NCBI GenBank assembly: GCA_030841105.1
Contig: JAVEDE010000029.1
Coordinates: forward strand, 1 to 64,000
Length of the DNA: 64,000 bases
Reading direction: 5' to 3'
Source of the DNA: Pyrinomonadaceae bacterium
GTDB taxonomy: Bacteria; Acidobacteriota; Blastocatellia; Pyrinomonadales; Pyrinomonadaceae
Position numbers and translations under genes: made by a program. Under the pieces are notes generated by a model that was not told the DNA's origin, made no database searches, and was given only the letters and a program-made list of their open reading frames with translations. Below, piece after piece: positions 24,744 through 33,699 of this stretch. Each line of letters opens with the position of its first letter. The stretch's first letter is position 1.

Positions 24744-27203
24744 TTAAATTCGGGCAATGCCGTTATCTGCGCGACGCGCGAAGTAGTCCTGTAAGATTTG
24801 GTGTCGAAAACGCCATTGCCCGCCGTCCTTTTCCAGAATACGCAGTTCCGTCGCGTAGCTCAAAAAATCCGCGTAGCGCAGCGGCGTTGCGCCTTCCAGA
24901 GTCAGGCAGACGCGCAACACCGCGTGTTTGAGAAGCGGCGTGTTAAATAATCCGGGCAGGCCGAAGAGTAAAAATACGGAAGCGTCGGGGACGGACAGAA
25001 AGGAATAATTCGACACTCTGGAAGCATTCCAGTCTACCAAGATACCGGCCGTGACGATCACGTAGTAGAAGAGAGTCCCGACGATAGCCAACTGGAGTAC
25101 GTTATAGACGATTCCCGCCTTCAGCCGCTGGTATGGCGAATTGATTTTAGCGAATCGAGCCGTTTGCCGACACGCTCTGAACAAGCCGAGCAGTAAGCCG
25201 ATTACTAGTCCGAAGGGAACACCGACAAAACCGAAGAAGAGGGGAGAGAAGATCAGCATAAGAATGCCCACGGCGAACTCAATGGCACTGCCGCGGAGGA
25301 ATTTTGCCCCCTCTACTATGAATAGAAATATCGGCATCGTAATACTCACAATCGCGCCGACCGTAATGTACCCGGCCACGGCCGCACCCAAACCTGAGCG
25401 CAAAATGTCGCCCCATGTGCGCCAGCGTCGTAAGGGTTTCAACGTCCAGTGCGCGAAATCTTCGGTCACAATATTACTGAGGGGCGCTCTGCCCAGTATG
25501 CCGAACACCCCACGGATCATCAGACGGATGTTCATACTCAAGATGACGGCAAGCAGTCCGATGAGGAAGGCGAAGAGAAATCCCTTCACCGAGGCATCAA
25601 CTGGCATCAACAATCCGTTTATCACGCCGTGCTGCCTGACCCTGACCACGAGCAGCAACAGAGTCGCCGACACGCAGGCGAGCAGCCCCAGCAAAAAAAT
25701 AACGATCCACGTCCGCCACCGGCGCAGCGGTTTCAACGTCCATTGCGCGAACTCTTCGGTGATTATGTAAATGCCGACCAAACCAAACAGGATGCCGGAG
25801 GCTATACCGAACTTCGGTGTTCCCCTCACCAAGCTGACGATCAAGCCGCCGAAGAGGGCGCAGAACAGGCTGAACAGTAATCTATAACGCCATTGATGCT
25901 TGATGTCGGAGGGCTGCAAGTCCGACAGTTCAAACGTGACGCGCTCGCGCCGGTTCAAAAAGACGGCGAGCCACGTCAGCCAGACGAGCGTCCGGGCGTC
26001 GTTGAAGCGGCGCGCGTTCGGCGTGAACTTTAGTTTCTTCTCGACGAACGCCGTAATGAGGTTGGCTTCCAACGCCTCCTTGGCGGGCGCGTCGAGTTGC
26101 GGCGACTTGTTCGAGTCGAAGACCTGCAACGCCGTCGTGAAATAGAAGGGCGTGGACAGCACTTGCTCGTAGACGCCCGCGTCGTCGCGGCCGAGCGCGG
26201 CCAGCAAGTGCGGCGCGGCAAACTTGTCTCTGGGCGTCGCGCTGGCTCTGATCAGGGCACGATCAATCTGGCCGGGGGTTAAATCCTTAACTTCCACCAC
26301 GGCCGCCACCGGCGGCTCTGCCCCCGTCCGCCGGAGCATCTCATCGAACTGTTCGCGGCGGCAGCAGATGACGACGTTGATGCTGCCGTTGTGGAGCGAT
26401 TCTTCGAGCGAGGCGAGACACTGGGAGCGCAGTTCGGCGGCGCGTGCGGCATCTTCGTTGCGCGCCAGTTCGTCCAGCCCGTCCAGCAGAAAAACGATCC
26501 GCTGCTCCGTCAACAGTTGTCCGGCAAAGTCCGGCGAAAGCCCGTAGCCTTTCGTCAACATGGCCTTGATCCAATCGTTGAAATGCACGTAACCCGGCGA
26601 CCAAGAGTCCAGATTGAAGACGACCGGCAACGGCTGCCCGGCGTCCTCTTGCGCCTTCCGCGCGAGGTGCTGCGCCAGCGTGAGCAGCACCACAGTCTTC
26701 CCGGAACCCGGACTGCCGACGATCAACAGGCGACCCTCCCGCTCGAACCGCTCGATGATATAGGGCACAGCCAGTCCCGCATGGCCTTCCGCCTCCAACT
26801 CCTCGTCAAAACGGCGCGTGTGCGTGCCCGCCAAATCGTCGCTTACTACCAGCGAAAGCTCGTACCGCCCGTCGAGTTTGTGTGCATTTCGTTTTTTATA
26901 GCGTTCGGCCAAATCGGCTAAAAACTCGCGCGAGCCTTTTACCGCTTCCGGCGTATTGCCCGCCGGCAGTGTATCTTCCTTCTCGCCCTTTTCGGCTCTG
27001 GCAACCCACGCTGCCATCAACAATCCGGTGAGCAGCAATCCCGCAGTGATCGGTATGCGGTGTTGATAAAGTCCCGCCCGGAGCAACATCGCCTTAACGT
27101 CATCGCTAACCACGTTGGTCAACATCGAGACCAAAAGATTGACGACGTTGACTACAACCACCGCCAGCAAAACCACGGATTTGCGCGAGAACGGTCTCTT
27201 CAT
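24744..27203 (-). CDS. membrane-embedded NACHT-domain STAND ATPase
   Basis: The 819-residue protein has two N-terminal membrane helices (about 9-28 and 49-68) and a NACHT ATPase: Walker A GSPGSGKT (163-170) and Walker B IVFLLDGLDEL (236-246), with ICCRREQFDE as sensor region. About eight C-terminal hydrophobic segments follow (440-770). WTLKPLRRWRTW occurs twice (488-499 and 586-597), showing a duplicated membrane module. It ends with FRHQILQDYFARR, a motif also seen at the end of cyanobacterial NACHT proteins. NACHT proteins oligomerise on sensing a ligand, and many bacterial ones act in phage defence. A defence role here is inference. Confidence 0.88.
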   Translation of the reverse strand: MKRPFSRKSVVLLAVVVVNVVNLLVSMLTNVVSDDVKAMLLRAGLYQHRIPITAGLLLTGLLMAAWVARAEKGEKEDTLPAGNTPEAVKGSREFLADLAERYKKRNAHKLDGRYELSLVVSDDLAGTHTRRFDEELEAEGHAGLAVPYIIERFEREGRLLIVGSPGSGKTVVLLTLAQHLARKAQEDAGQPLPVVFNLDSWSPGYVHFNDWIKAMLTKGYGLSPDFAGQLLTEQRIVFLLDGLDELARNEDAARAAELRSQCLASLEESLHNGSINVVICCRREQFDEMLRRTGAEPPVAAVVEVKDLTPGQIDRALIRASATPRDKFAAPHLLAALGRDDAGVYEQVLSTPFYFTTALQVFDSNKSPQLDAPAKEALEANLITAFVEKKLKFTPNARRFNDARTLVWLTWLAVFLNRRERVTFELSDLQPSDIKHQWRYRLLFSLFCALFGGLIVSLVRGTPKFGIASGILFGLVGIYIITEEFAQWTLKPLRRWRTWIVIFLLGLLACVSATLLLLVVRVRQHGVINGLLMPVDASVKGFLFAFLIGLLAVILSMNIRLMIRGVFGILGRAPLSNIVTEDFAHWTLKPLRRWRTWGDILRSGLGAAVAGYITVGAIVSITMPIFLFIVEGAKFLRGSAIEFAVGILMLIFSPLFFGFVGVPFGLVIGLLLGLFRACRQTARFAKINSPYQRLKAGIVYNVLQLAIVGTLFYYVIVTAGILVDWNASRVSNYSFLSVPDASVFLLFGLPGLFNTPLLKHAVLRVCLTLEGATPLRYADFLSYATELRILEKDGGQWRFRHQILQDYFARRADNGIARI

Positions 27204-27400
27204 AGACGAATGAGGTGTGTCCGTATAGAAATGCCCGACCGCTTGACTAAAAACCGCACCGAAGCTGTCTTACTTTTCAGAGGACAAAGGCGTGACGGGT
27301 GAGCCGTCCATATTTATGCCTTAACCGGCCACAGATATTCTACAATGCCCGCGAGTAAGTTGAGACACTTCGTTTGATTATTATCCCTGGCCGTTAAATT

Positions 27401-28867
27401 ATGGGAAATCTGAATATTGATCGGTATCACGCGACGATGGGCGATGCGTCGTTCAAGGATGAGACGCGTTTGCATGATAAACGCTTGAGCGAGGCGGAGG
27501 CGACGTTTTATGTGACGCAGCGGAAGTTGCCGTTCGCGCCGTGTCTGGGGCACGGGCGGTTGGTGCGCCTGATGGCGGAGGGCGGGATTGACCGCCCGCG
27601 CCTGCGCTTTCTCGAACAGGATCGAGGGGGCTTGGAGCGGTTCGCGCGGGCTGTGGAGGACATGAGTTTCGTCGGGGCGGTGCGGGCGGTGCGCCCTGCG
27701 ACGATCATGTTCGCGGGCGAGCCGTTCGCGGACATCACCGGGGCGTTCGGGTTGACGCAGGCGCAGGAGATCAAGTTTGAGCACGCGTTTGATCTGCCGA
27801 TGACGACGGCCGCCATCGCGATGCAGTTGCGGATGGCGGCGGGCGAGACGCGCTGGCTCTCCGACTTCAGCTTGCGGCGCAACGGCGACATCGAGCGCGC
27901 CGTCGAAGTCGCCACCTACGCCTTTATCGGTGGGTTCAACGACACTTCGAACATGGAGGCGGCGCACCGTCTGGACATTCCGGCCGTCGGCACGTCGGCG
28001 CACTACTGGCAGCAGGCGTTCATAGAGTTTATGGACGAGCCGGAGATCGAGCCGCGCACGGGCAGGCCGAAACATTTCGAGCAGGTTGCCTTCGAGCGTT
28101 GGCTCGACGCCAACCCGCAGGGGACGACGCTCCTGCTCGACACGATCAACGTCTACACGGGCGCGGCGCACGCGGCGATGGCCGCGACTTCAAACGACGC
28201 GCGCCGCCGCGCCTTCAAGGGCTTTCGCGTGGATTCGGGCGACCTCGCGCAACTCGGCGCGTGGTGCCTGCGCTTCTTCGAGGCGAACGGACTCGAAGGA
28301 TTGATGCCCGTCTTGACGGGCGATCTGGACGTGGAAGGCGTCAAGCGGATCGTGTCGGAGTTTCCGCAGGCCGCGGGGTTCGGCGTCGGCACAAAATTAT
28401 CAGGCGAGGTGCGGCGCGTGGCGGGCGTCATCTTCAAGCAATGTTTGATTGACGGCCGCCCGACGCTCAAGGCTTCCAACACGCCGGAGAAGTCAACGCT
28501 GCCCGGCCGCCTGCAAGTGTTTCGCGGCGCGGACGCCGAGGGCAATTACGTCGGCGACGTGATCGGTCTCGACGGCGAAGAGATAGAGATTCCCGGCGCG
28601 GCCAGCGTCGAGCCGCTCCTCGCGCCGTTCTGGGAACGCGGCCGCTACGATTCCATCCCCTCCATCACCAAGCTGAAAGCCTTCGTCGAAGAACAGCGCA
28701 CGCGCTTCCGCGACATCGAAAACTACCCGCACGTGTTGAGCGACAAGTTGCGAAAGTTGCGCGATGAACTGACGGCACGCATGCGCGCCGACGAGTCAAA
28801 CTGGCGCGCGGTGCTCAGCGTGCCGGAAGAGTTTGCCGAAGCGACGACGCACGCGCCGTCGAAATAA
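27401..28867 (+). CDS. pncB: nicotinate phosphoribosyltransferase family protein
   Basis: The 488-residue product matches the family by NIDRYHATMGDASF at the start, QRKLPF, GTSAHYWQQAFIEF (GT-AHSW variant), LLDTINVYTGA, GFRVDSGDLAQ and GVGTKLSGE. These build the type II PRTase barrel and bind PRPP and nicotinate. The enzyme makes NaMN from nicotinate in NAD salvage. Some motif positions differ from textbook PncB (Tyr for Ser in the AHSW site), so a related pyridine substrate is possible. No other NAD gene is adjacent. Confidence 0.82.
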   Translation: MGNLNIDRYHATMGDASFKDETRLHDKRLSEAEATFYVTQRKLPFAPCLGHGRLVRLMAEGGIDRPRLRFLEQDRGGLERFARAVEDMSFVGAVRAVRPATIMFAGEPFADITGAFGLTQAQEIKFEHAFDLPMTTAAIAMQLRMAAGETRWLSDFSLRRNGDIERAVEVATYAFIGGFNDTSNMEAAHRLDIPAVGTSAHYWQQAFIEFMDEPEIEPRTGRPKHFEQVAFERWLDANPQGTTLLLDTINVYTGAAHAAMAATSNDARRRAFKGFRVDSGDLAQLGAWCLRFFEANGLEGLMPVLTGDLDVEGVKRIVSEFPQAAGFGVGTKLSGEVRRVAGVIFKQCLIDGRPTLKASNTPEKSTLPGRLQVFRGADAEGNYVGDVIGLDGEEIEIPGAASVEPLLAPFWERGRYDSIPSITKLKAFVEEQRTRFRDIENYPHVLSDKLRKLRDELTARMRADESNWRAVLSVPEEFAEATTHAPSK

Positions 28868-28906
28868 AGTTGAGGCGTCGGCGCACGCGCCGTCGCAACA
28901 AAGTTA

Positions 28907-28935
28907 TTGACTGCCCGACGCGGGTGTCATATCGT
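28907..28935 (+). promoter_or_regulatory. candidate promoter for the SGNH hydrolase (TTGACT-N17-TATCGT)
   Basis: A five-of-six -35 and a four-of-six -10 at ideal spacing lie about 95 bases upstream of the gene. Confidence 0.35.
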
Positions 28936-29029
28936 CCGGGCATCCACACGAACCGGGCATCAGTTGTTTCAGTCGTAGCTGACGTTGACGACCACACGCT
29001 CTGCCGATTCCCCGTCCCGAAGTTAAAGC

Positions 29030-30352
29030 ATGCCGGAAACGACGCCTTCGCCGCCGCCGCTCAATCTGTCTCGCAGAAAACTGCGCCTGTTCAAGTTCGC
29101 CCTGCTGCTCTCGGCGATCGTCGTCGGGCTGCTCATCGCGGAGATCGCGCTGCGCGTGGCCGGTTACACCTACCCCGTCTTTTACACGACCGACACGACG
29201 CGCGGCTTCGCGCTCGAACCCGGCATGTCCGGCTGGTATCGCAAGGAGGGCGCGGCTTACATCCGCATCAACAGCGAAGGACTGCGCGACCGCGAGCACG
29301 CGAAGCAGAAGCCGCCCGGCACGCTGCGCGTCGCGCTGCTCGGCGATTCTTATGCGGAGGCGCTGCAAGTGCCGCTCGAAAACACCTTCTGGTTCATCTT
29401 GGAAGAAAGGCTGCAAGGCTGCCGCGCCTTCAACGAAGGCAAGCGCGTCGAAGTGATCAACTTCGGCGTCTCCGGCTACGGCACGGCGCAGGAACTCTTA
29501 ACGCTGCGCGAGCGCGTCTGGGACTACGCACCCGACGTCGTGCTCCTCGCCATGACCACGAACAACGACATCACGGACAACCTGCGCGTCTTCAAGAAGT
29601 CCGAGGAGATTCCCTACTTCGTCTACCGCGACGGCCGACTCGCGCTCGACGATTCCTTCCGCGAGTCGCGCACGTTCCGTCTGCGCCAATCGAGCCTCAA
29701 CCGCGCGGGTCGCTGGATCAGGTCGCGCCTGCGCGTCATACAGGCTTTTCATCAGGGACACTACGCGCTCAAAAACTACCTCGCCTCGCTTCGCGCGCCC
29801 GCTGCGCAGGCTAACAACGGCGCGAACGCGCAAGTTCACAACGGCGCGAACGCGCAGGCGACGAATGCGTCGAGCGGGCGTAACGACAACAACGCCGCGC
29901 CCACCGTCGCCATCTCCGACGAACTCGGCATAGACAATCTCATCTACCGCGAACCGGCCGACGCCGCGTGGCAGGAGGCTTGGCGCGTGACCGAAGGGTT
30001 GCTCCGCATCATGCGCGACGAGGTGCGCGGGCACGGCGCGCACTTCATGGTCGTGACGCTGAGCAACGGCGTGCAGGTTCACCCGCGCCCCGAAGCGCGC
30101 GCGGCCTTCCTCGAACGCGTCGGCGCGACCGACATCTTCTACCCGGACGCGCGCCTCAAGTCGCTCGGCGACCGCGAGGGCTTCCCCGTCCTGACGCTCG
30201 CGCCGTCGCTCCAACAGTACGCGGAGCAGAGACAAATCTTCCTCCACGGCTTCGGGCGCGACCTCGGCAACGGCCACTGGAACGCCGAAGGCCACCGCGT
30301 CGCGGGCGAACTCCTCGCGCAGAAAATTTGCGAACTCGCCGGTCGAAATTAA
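29030..30352 (+). CDS. membrane-anchored SGNH/GDSL hydrolase
   Basis: The 440-residue protein has one N-terminal membrane anchor (about 18-40) and an extracytoplasmic SGNH hydrolase domain. Block I is LLGDSYAEAL (nucleophile Ser, about 105), block II NFGVSGYGTAQE (Gly), block III MTTNNDITDN (Asn), and block V is probably GHWNAEGHRV with the catalytic His. An Asn/Ala-rich insert with two copies of NNGANAQ lies at about 263-290. Related proteins deacetylate or acetylate surface glycans. The acyltransferase at 17.7 kb is a possible but distant functional partner. Confidence 0.88.
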   Translation: MPETTPSPPPLNLSRRKLRLFKFALLLSAIVVGLLIAEIALRVAGYTYPVFYTTDTTRGFALEPGMSGWYRKEGAAYIRINSEGLRDREHAKQKPPGTLRVALLGDSYAEALQVPLENTFWFILEERLQGCRAFNEGKRVEVINFGVSGYGTAQELLTLRERVWDYAPDVVLLAMTTNNDITDNLRVFKKSEEIPYFVYRDGRLALDDSFRESRTFRLRQSSLNRAGRWIRSRLRVIQAFHQGHYALKNYLASLRAPAAQANNGANAQVHNGANAQATNASSGRNDNNAAPTVAISDELGIDNLIYREPADAAWQEAWRVTEGLLRIMRDEVRGHGAHFMVVTLSNGVQVHPRPEARAAFLERVGATDIFYPDARLKSLGDREGFPVLTLAPSLQQYAEQRQIFLHGFGRDLGNGHWNAEGHRVAGELLAQKICELAGRN

Positions 30353-30416
30353 CGACTCCGTGCGTCCCGCCCTGCGCGTGCGGAGTGGGAGTAGGTATTG
30401 CCTGTGTACATCAAAG

Positions 30417-30490
30417 GCTCGAACAACGGACAATGAACAACTGACTACGGACGACGAACAGTCTTCCGTTCATCGTTCCGCATTCCTCCT
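30417..30490. repeat. short-tandem-repeat element (GGACAAT/GAACAAC type)
   Basis: Degenerate seven-base units (GAACAAC, GGACAAT, GAACAAC, GGACGAC, GAACAGT) are followed by complementary TTCCGTTCATCGTTCCGC. The spacer lies between the SGNH hydrolase and the lyase gene and could form an imperfect hairpin. Confidence 0.5.
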
Positions 30491-30576
30491 CCATCCTTTC
30501 CTTCCCCGTGGCTACTTTTCCCCCGGCGCACTTTGCGGTTATCCTCTTCCAAATTTCCCGTTTCAAGAAGGCACAC

Positions 30577-31971
30577 ATGAAAACATCTCTGACGACCGAC
30601 AACACGCGCGACACCATCGCACGTCTGCAACAGGCCAACACGGAGTTTGCGCGCGTCTACCCCGGCGAGACCGGGCGACGCCAGCCCGTCCACACCGTCT
30701 ACGGCGGCGCGCACCTCTTTAAGGCCGACACGCCCCGCCGCCTCGGCTCGCTCGCCCTGCGCTCACTCGAACAGTTCGCCCCCGACGCCGACGCCTTCGC
30801 GCGTGCCCTCGGCCTCTCGTTCGCGGCCGAAGGGTCTTCGGGCGGCGAGTCGTCGGGCGCACTCGCGCGCACCATCTACGAGCGCGTGCGCGAGAAACTC
30901 GGACGCGAGCCGGTCGAAGATTTCCGCATTGACTTCGAGGACGGTTACGGCAACCGCCCCGACGCCGAAGAGGACGCCCACGCCGAGGCCGCCGCGCGCG
31001 AGGTGGCGCGCGGCGTGGAGGCCGGCACGCTCTCGCCCTTCGTCGGCATCCGCATCAAGCCCTTCACCGAAGAACTGCGCGCGCGCAGCCTGCGCACGCT
31101 CGACATCTTCGTCTCCACGCTCGCCGCCGAAATGGGCGGACGGATGCCGCCGAACTTCGTCGTCACGCTGCCCAAGATCACCATCCCCGAACAGACCGCC
31201 GCGCTCGCAGACATCTTCGACTTGCTTGAACCGCAACTCTCGCTCCCCGCGGGCACGCTCAAGATGGAGATGATGGTCGAGACGACGCAATCAATCATCA
31301 ACCGCGACGGGCAGGCCAATTTGCCGCTCCTGCTCGCCGCCGCGCGCGGCCGCTGCACCGCCGCGCACTTCGGCACTTACGACTACACCGCCAGTTGCAA
31401 CATCACGGCCGCGCACCAGCACATGCTTCACCACTCCTGCACGTTCGCCAAGCTCATGATGCAGGTCGCCTTCGGGGGCACGGGCGTCTGGCTCTCCGAC
31501 GGTGCGACCAACATCATGCCCGTCGCCCCGCATCGCGCCGCCGAAGGCGCGCCGCTCACACCCGAACAGGAAGCGGAGAACCAACGCACCGTCCACCGCG
31601 CTTGGCGCATCCACTACGAGCACGTCGAACACTCGCTCACCGGCGGCTTCTATCAGGGCTGGGATTTACACCCCGCCCAACTCCCCACCCGCTACGCCGC
31701 CGTCTACGCCTTCTTCCTACAGAGCCTCGACGCCGCGAGCGAGCGCCTCCGCAACTTCGTCGAGAAGGCCGCCAAGGCCACGCTCGTCGGCGACGTGTTC
31801 GACGACGCCGCCACCGGGCAAGGCTTGCTCAACTATTTCCTGCGCGCCATCAACTGCGGCGCGATCACAGAGGAGGAAGCCTTACAGCGTTCCAGCCTCA
31901 CGCTGCCCGAACTGCGCTCCGGCTCGTTCGTCAAGATTCTCAACAACCGGCAGAACCTATCGAGCACTTAA
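30577..31971 (+). CDS. CitE/aldolase-like lyase of the DUF6986 type
   Basis: From MKTSLTTDN at 30577 the product has 464 residues and fits a HpcH/HpaI-CitE type TIM barrel: DFRIDFEDGYGNR (metal-binding Glu/Asp strand), GIRIKPFTEE, TLPKITIPEQ, and MEMMVETTQSI carrying the conserved Glu. The family is often loosely annotated as phosphoenolpyruvate kinase or citrate lyase, with no firm activity. CitE-like barrels commonly handle acyl-CoA plus glyoxylate or oxaloacetate. It sits beside, and convergent to, an operon whose end product yields glyoxylate, so a glyoxylate-using role is an attractive inference. Confidence 0.8.
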   Translation: MKTSLTTDNTRDTIARLQQANTEFARVYPGETGRRQPVHTVYGGAHLFKADTPRRLGSLALRSLEQFAPDADAFARALGLSFAAEGSSGGESSGALARTIYERVREKLGREPVEDFRIDFEDGYGNRPDAEEDAHAEAAAREVARGVEAGTLSPFVGIRIKPFTEELRARSLRTLDIFVSTLAAEMGGRMPPNFVVTLPKITIPEQTAALADIFDLLEPQLSLPAGTLKMEMMVETTQSIINRDGQANLPLLLAAARGRCTAAHFGTYDYTASCNITAAHQHMLHHSCTFAKLMMQVAFGGTGVWLSDGATNIMPVAPHRAAEGAPLTPEQEAENQRTVHRAWRIHYEHVEHSLTGGFYQGWDLHPAQLPTRYAAVYAFFLQSLDAASERLRNFVEKAAKATLVGDVFDDAATGQGLLNYFLRAINCGAITEEEALQRSSLTLPELRSGSFVKILNNRQNLSST

Positions 31972-32143
31972 GCGGCTTCGCCTCCGTCGAAGCGAAGCAG
32001 CTTTGAGTTGGCAGGGCGCAAGTCTGCTGGCCTTTTGCGCGTATGCACACGATACGGAACGGCTTGATACCTTATCGTGCGGTGCGGTGCGCGAGGGCGC
32101 GTAAAAGGCGGCGATTTTTAAGTGTTTTCGTGTCTCGTGCGTG

Positions 32144-32159
32144 TGGCACGGGGGTTGTT
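32144..32159 (+). promoter_or_regulatory. candidate sigma-54 promoter (TGGCACG-N4-TTGTT)
   Basis: The -24 block TGGCACG is perfect and the spacing to TTGTT is exact. The -12 GC is GT here, a weaker variant. The predicted start, near 32171, is about 50 bases before the Arg/Asp-rich secreted protein gene. No enhancer-binding protein is encoded nearby. Confidence 0.45.
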
Positions 32160-32223
32160 AGTCATTCCGGTGAGTGTTCGCGATGATGCGAATTTCAGTT
32201 GAAAGTAGAGGGGTGATAAAACG

Positions 32224-32685
32224 ATGAGAAGCAATAGTGGTTTGAAGACGAAGGCGTTGATGTTTGCGATGGGAGCGTTCTTGCTCGTGCCGACGGCGAC
32301 GTTCGCGCAGGATTGGCGCTATGGTCAGGACAGGCGCGACGAGCGTCGTGATCAGAGACGCGACCGACGCCAGGATCGGCGCGAAGACAGGCAGGAGCGA
32401 CGCGAGGAACGCAGGGCGCGCCGCGGCAACAGCTACGACGGCTATCCGAACTACGGCGGTTCGTTCCAGCTTCGCCAGACGGCCTTGAACGCCGGTTACA
32501 ACGAAGGCATCAAGGAAGGTCGCAAGGATCGTTCGCGCAACGAGCGCTATGACTTCAGCGACGAGAGCGTCTACCGCAGCGGCACGAAGGACTACAGCTC
32601 GCGTCTCGGCGATCGCTCGCTGTACCAGCAGTACCTCCGCATGGCCTTCGAGAACGGCTACAACGACGGCTACAGCGGCTACTAA
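32224..32685 (+). CDS. secreted Arg/Asp-rich repeat protein
   Basis: The 153-residue product has a signal peptide ending near ATFAQD, then a highly charged segment (about 35-70) of RRD/RRE triplets such as DRRDERRDQRRD. A C-terminal region of about 75 residues has NAGYNEGIKEGRKD and FENGYNDGYSGY. The paired Y-N-x-G-x-x-x-G motifs look like a repeated structural element. It is exported and probably envelope-associated or nucleic acid/polyanion-binding, but function is unknown. It forms its own unit, with a possible sigma-54 promoter and a strong terminator. Confidence 0.82.
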   Translation: MRSNSGLKTKALMFAMGAFLLVPTATFAQDWRYGQDRRDERRDQRRDRRQDRREDRQERREERRARRGNSYDGYPNYGGSFQLRQTALNAGYNEGIKEGRKDRSRNERYDFSDESVYRSGTKDYSSRLGDRSLYQQYLRMAFENGYNDGYSGY

Positions 32686-32711
32686 AATTTAGCCGACAAC
32701 ATTACTAAAAA

Positions 32712-32758
32712 CGAACGGGAGTGGGAGACGCGATTGTCTTCCCACTCCCGTTCGCTTT
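32712..32758 (+). terminator. intrinsic terminator with T-tract
   Basis: Perfect 15-base-pair stem (32712-32726 with 32740-32754), then CTTTTT. It lies 27 bases after the secreted protein gene. Confidence 0.85.
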
Positions 32759-32762
32759 TTAG

Positions 32763-32876
32763 GTTTCACGTTTCAGGTGGCAAGATTCAAGTTAAAGAAT
32801 GAAGAATCTCTGACTTGAAATTTGAAATCTGCAACTTGAAATCGTGTTCGCTCCTGAAATTTGAAATTTGAAACTC
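32763..32876. repeat. short-tandem-repeat element (TTTGAAA/TTTCAAG type)
   Basis: The left part carries TTTCACGTTTCAGG and TTCAAGTT units, the right part CTTGAAATTTGAAA units, around an AAAGAATGAAGAATC centre. It sits at the 3' end of the purine operon and can fold back on itself. Confidence 0.6.
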
Positions 32877-32877
32877 T

Positions 32878-33696
32878 TCACGCGCGCCGGATGAACTTGG
32901 CGGCCACCCAGCCGACGAGAATCAAGACGGAGAGAATGATCCAGTCGTAGCGGCTGCCGTAGGTGGCGGTCGGGAAGTGGTTGCTGATCATGGTGAAGAC
33001 GACGGGGACGACCATGAACGTGTTCTGCTTGGAGCGGAGTTTGGCCTGCGCGCCGAGCCGCGCGTCGGGCGTCTCGCCCGCGCTCGTCGCGGCGATCATG
33101 CGGCGTTGCGCGGGGAGGATACGCATCCACACGTTGGCGACCATCAGCGTGCCCAACAGCGCGCCCATGTGGATGTAGGCCGCGCGCCCGCTCAGCGTGT
33201 GTGTCAACAGGTACGCGACGCCGACCAGCAGCGCGTAGGCGACGACGGCGAACGCCACCTCGTTGCGGCCGAGCGGCGAGAGCATCAACAGATCGTAGAC
33301 GACCCAACCGATGACGAGCAGGCCGATGCTGAACCCGATGGCGGCGGGCACGCTGATGTCTCGCACGTCCGGATCAACGAGCGCGCCGCCGAGGTAGTAG
33401 ACGACGATGAGCAAGACCATCCCGCTCAGCCACGTCAACCCGGCTTCCCAGCGGAACCAGTGGAGCGTCTGCGTCCCCGGCTGCTTCTGTTTTTCCACCA
33501 CGTAGAAGCCGCCGCTATGCACCATCCAGACCTGCGGCTTCTCGCCCGCGCCGGTCGTCGCTGCTTCGGCTTCGGAGAGGCGCGCGTCGAGCCAGGTGAA
33601 ATAGTAGGTCGTGCCGACCCAGAGGATGCCCGCGAAGACGTGAAACCAGCGCGCGAAGAGGTTGAGCCATTCGCTCGTGTTGGGGTCGAGTGTCAT
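32878..33696 (-). CDS. puuD: urate hydroxylase PuuD, membrane domain only
   Basis: This 272-residue protein has about eight membrane helices. It matches PuuD by the N-terminal WLNLFARWFHVFAGILWVGTTYYF, with helix histidines typical of haem-b membrane proteins, then HSGGFYVVEKQ and MGALLGTLMVANVWMRILPAQ. PuuD oxidises urate to 5-hydroxyisourate and passes electrons to the respiratory chain through a C-terminal cytochrome c domain. That domain, and any CxxCH, is absent here. The stop codon is clean and the protein ends in a basic cap. It is the last gene of the purine operon, 3 bases after uraH. Confidence 0.9.
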   Translation of the reverse strand: MTLDPNTSEWLNLFARWFHVFAGILWVGTTYYFTWLDARLSEAEAATTGAGEKPQVWMVHSGGFYVVEKQKQPGTQTLHWFRWEAGLTWLSGMVLLIVVYYLGGALVDPDVRDISVPAAIGFSIGLLVIGWVVYDLLMLSPLGRNEVAFAVVAYALLVGVAYLLTHTLSGRAAYIHMGALLGTLMVANVWMRILPAQRRMIAATSAGETPDARLGAQAKLRSKQNTFMVVPVVFTMISNHFPTATYGSRYDWIILSVLILVGWVAAKFIRRA

Positions 33697-33699
33697 TCA

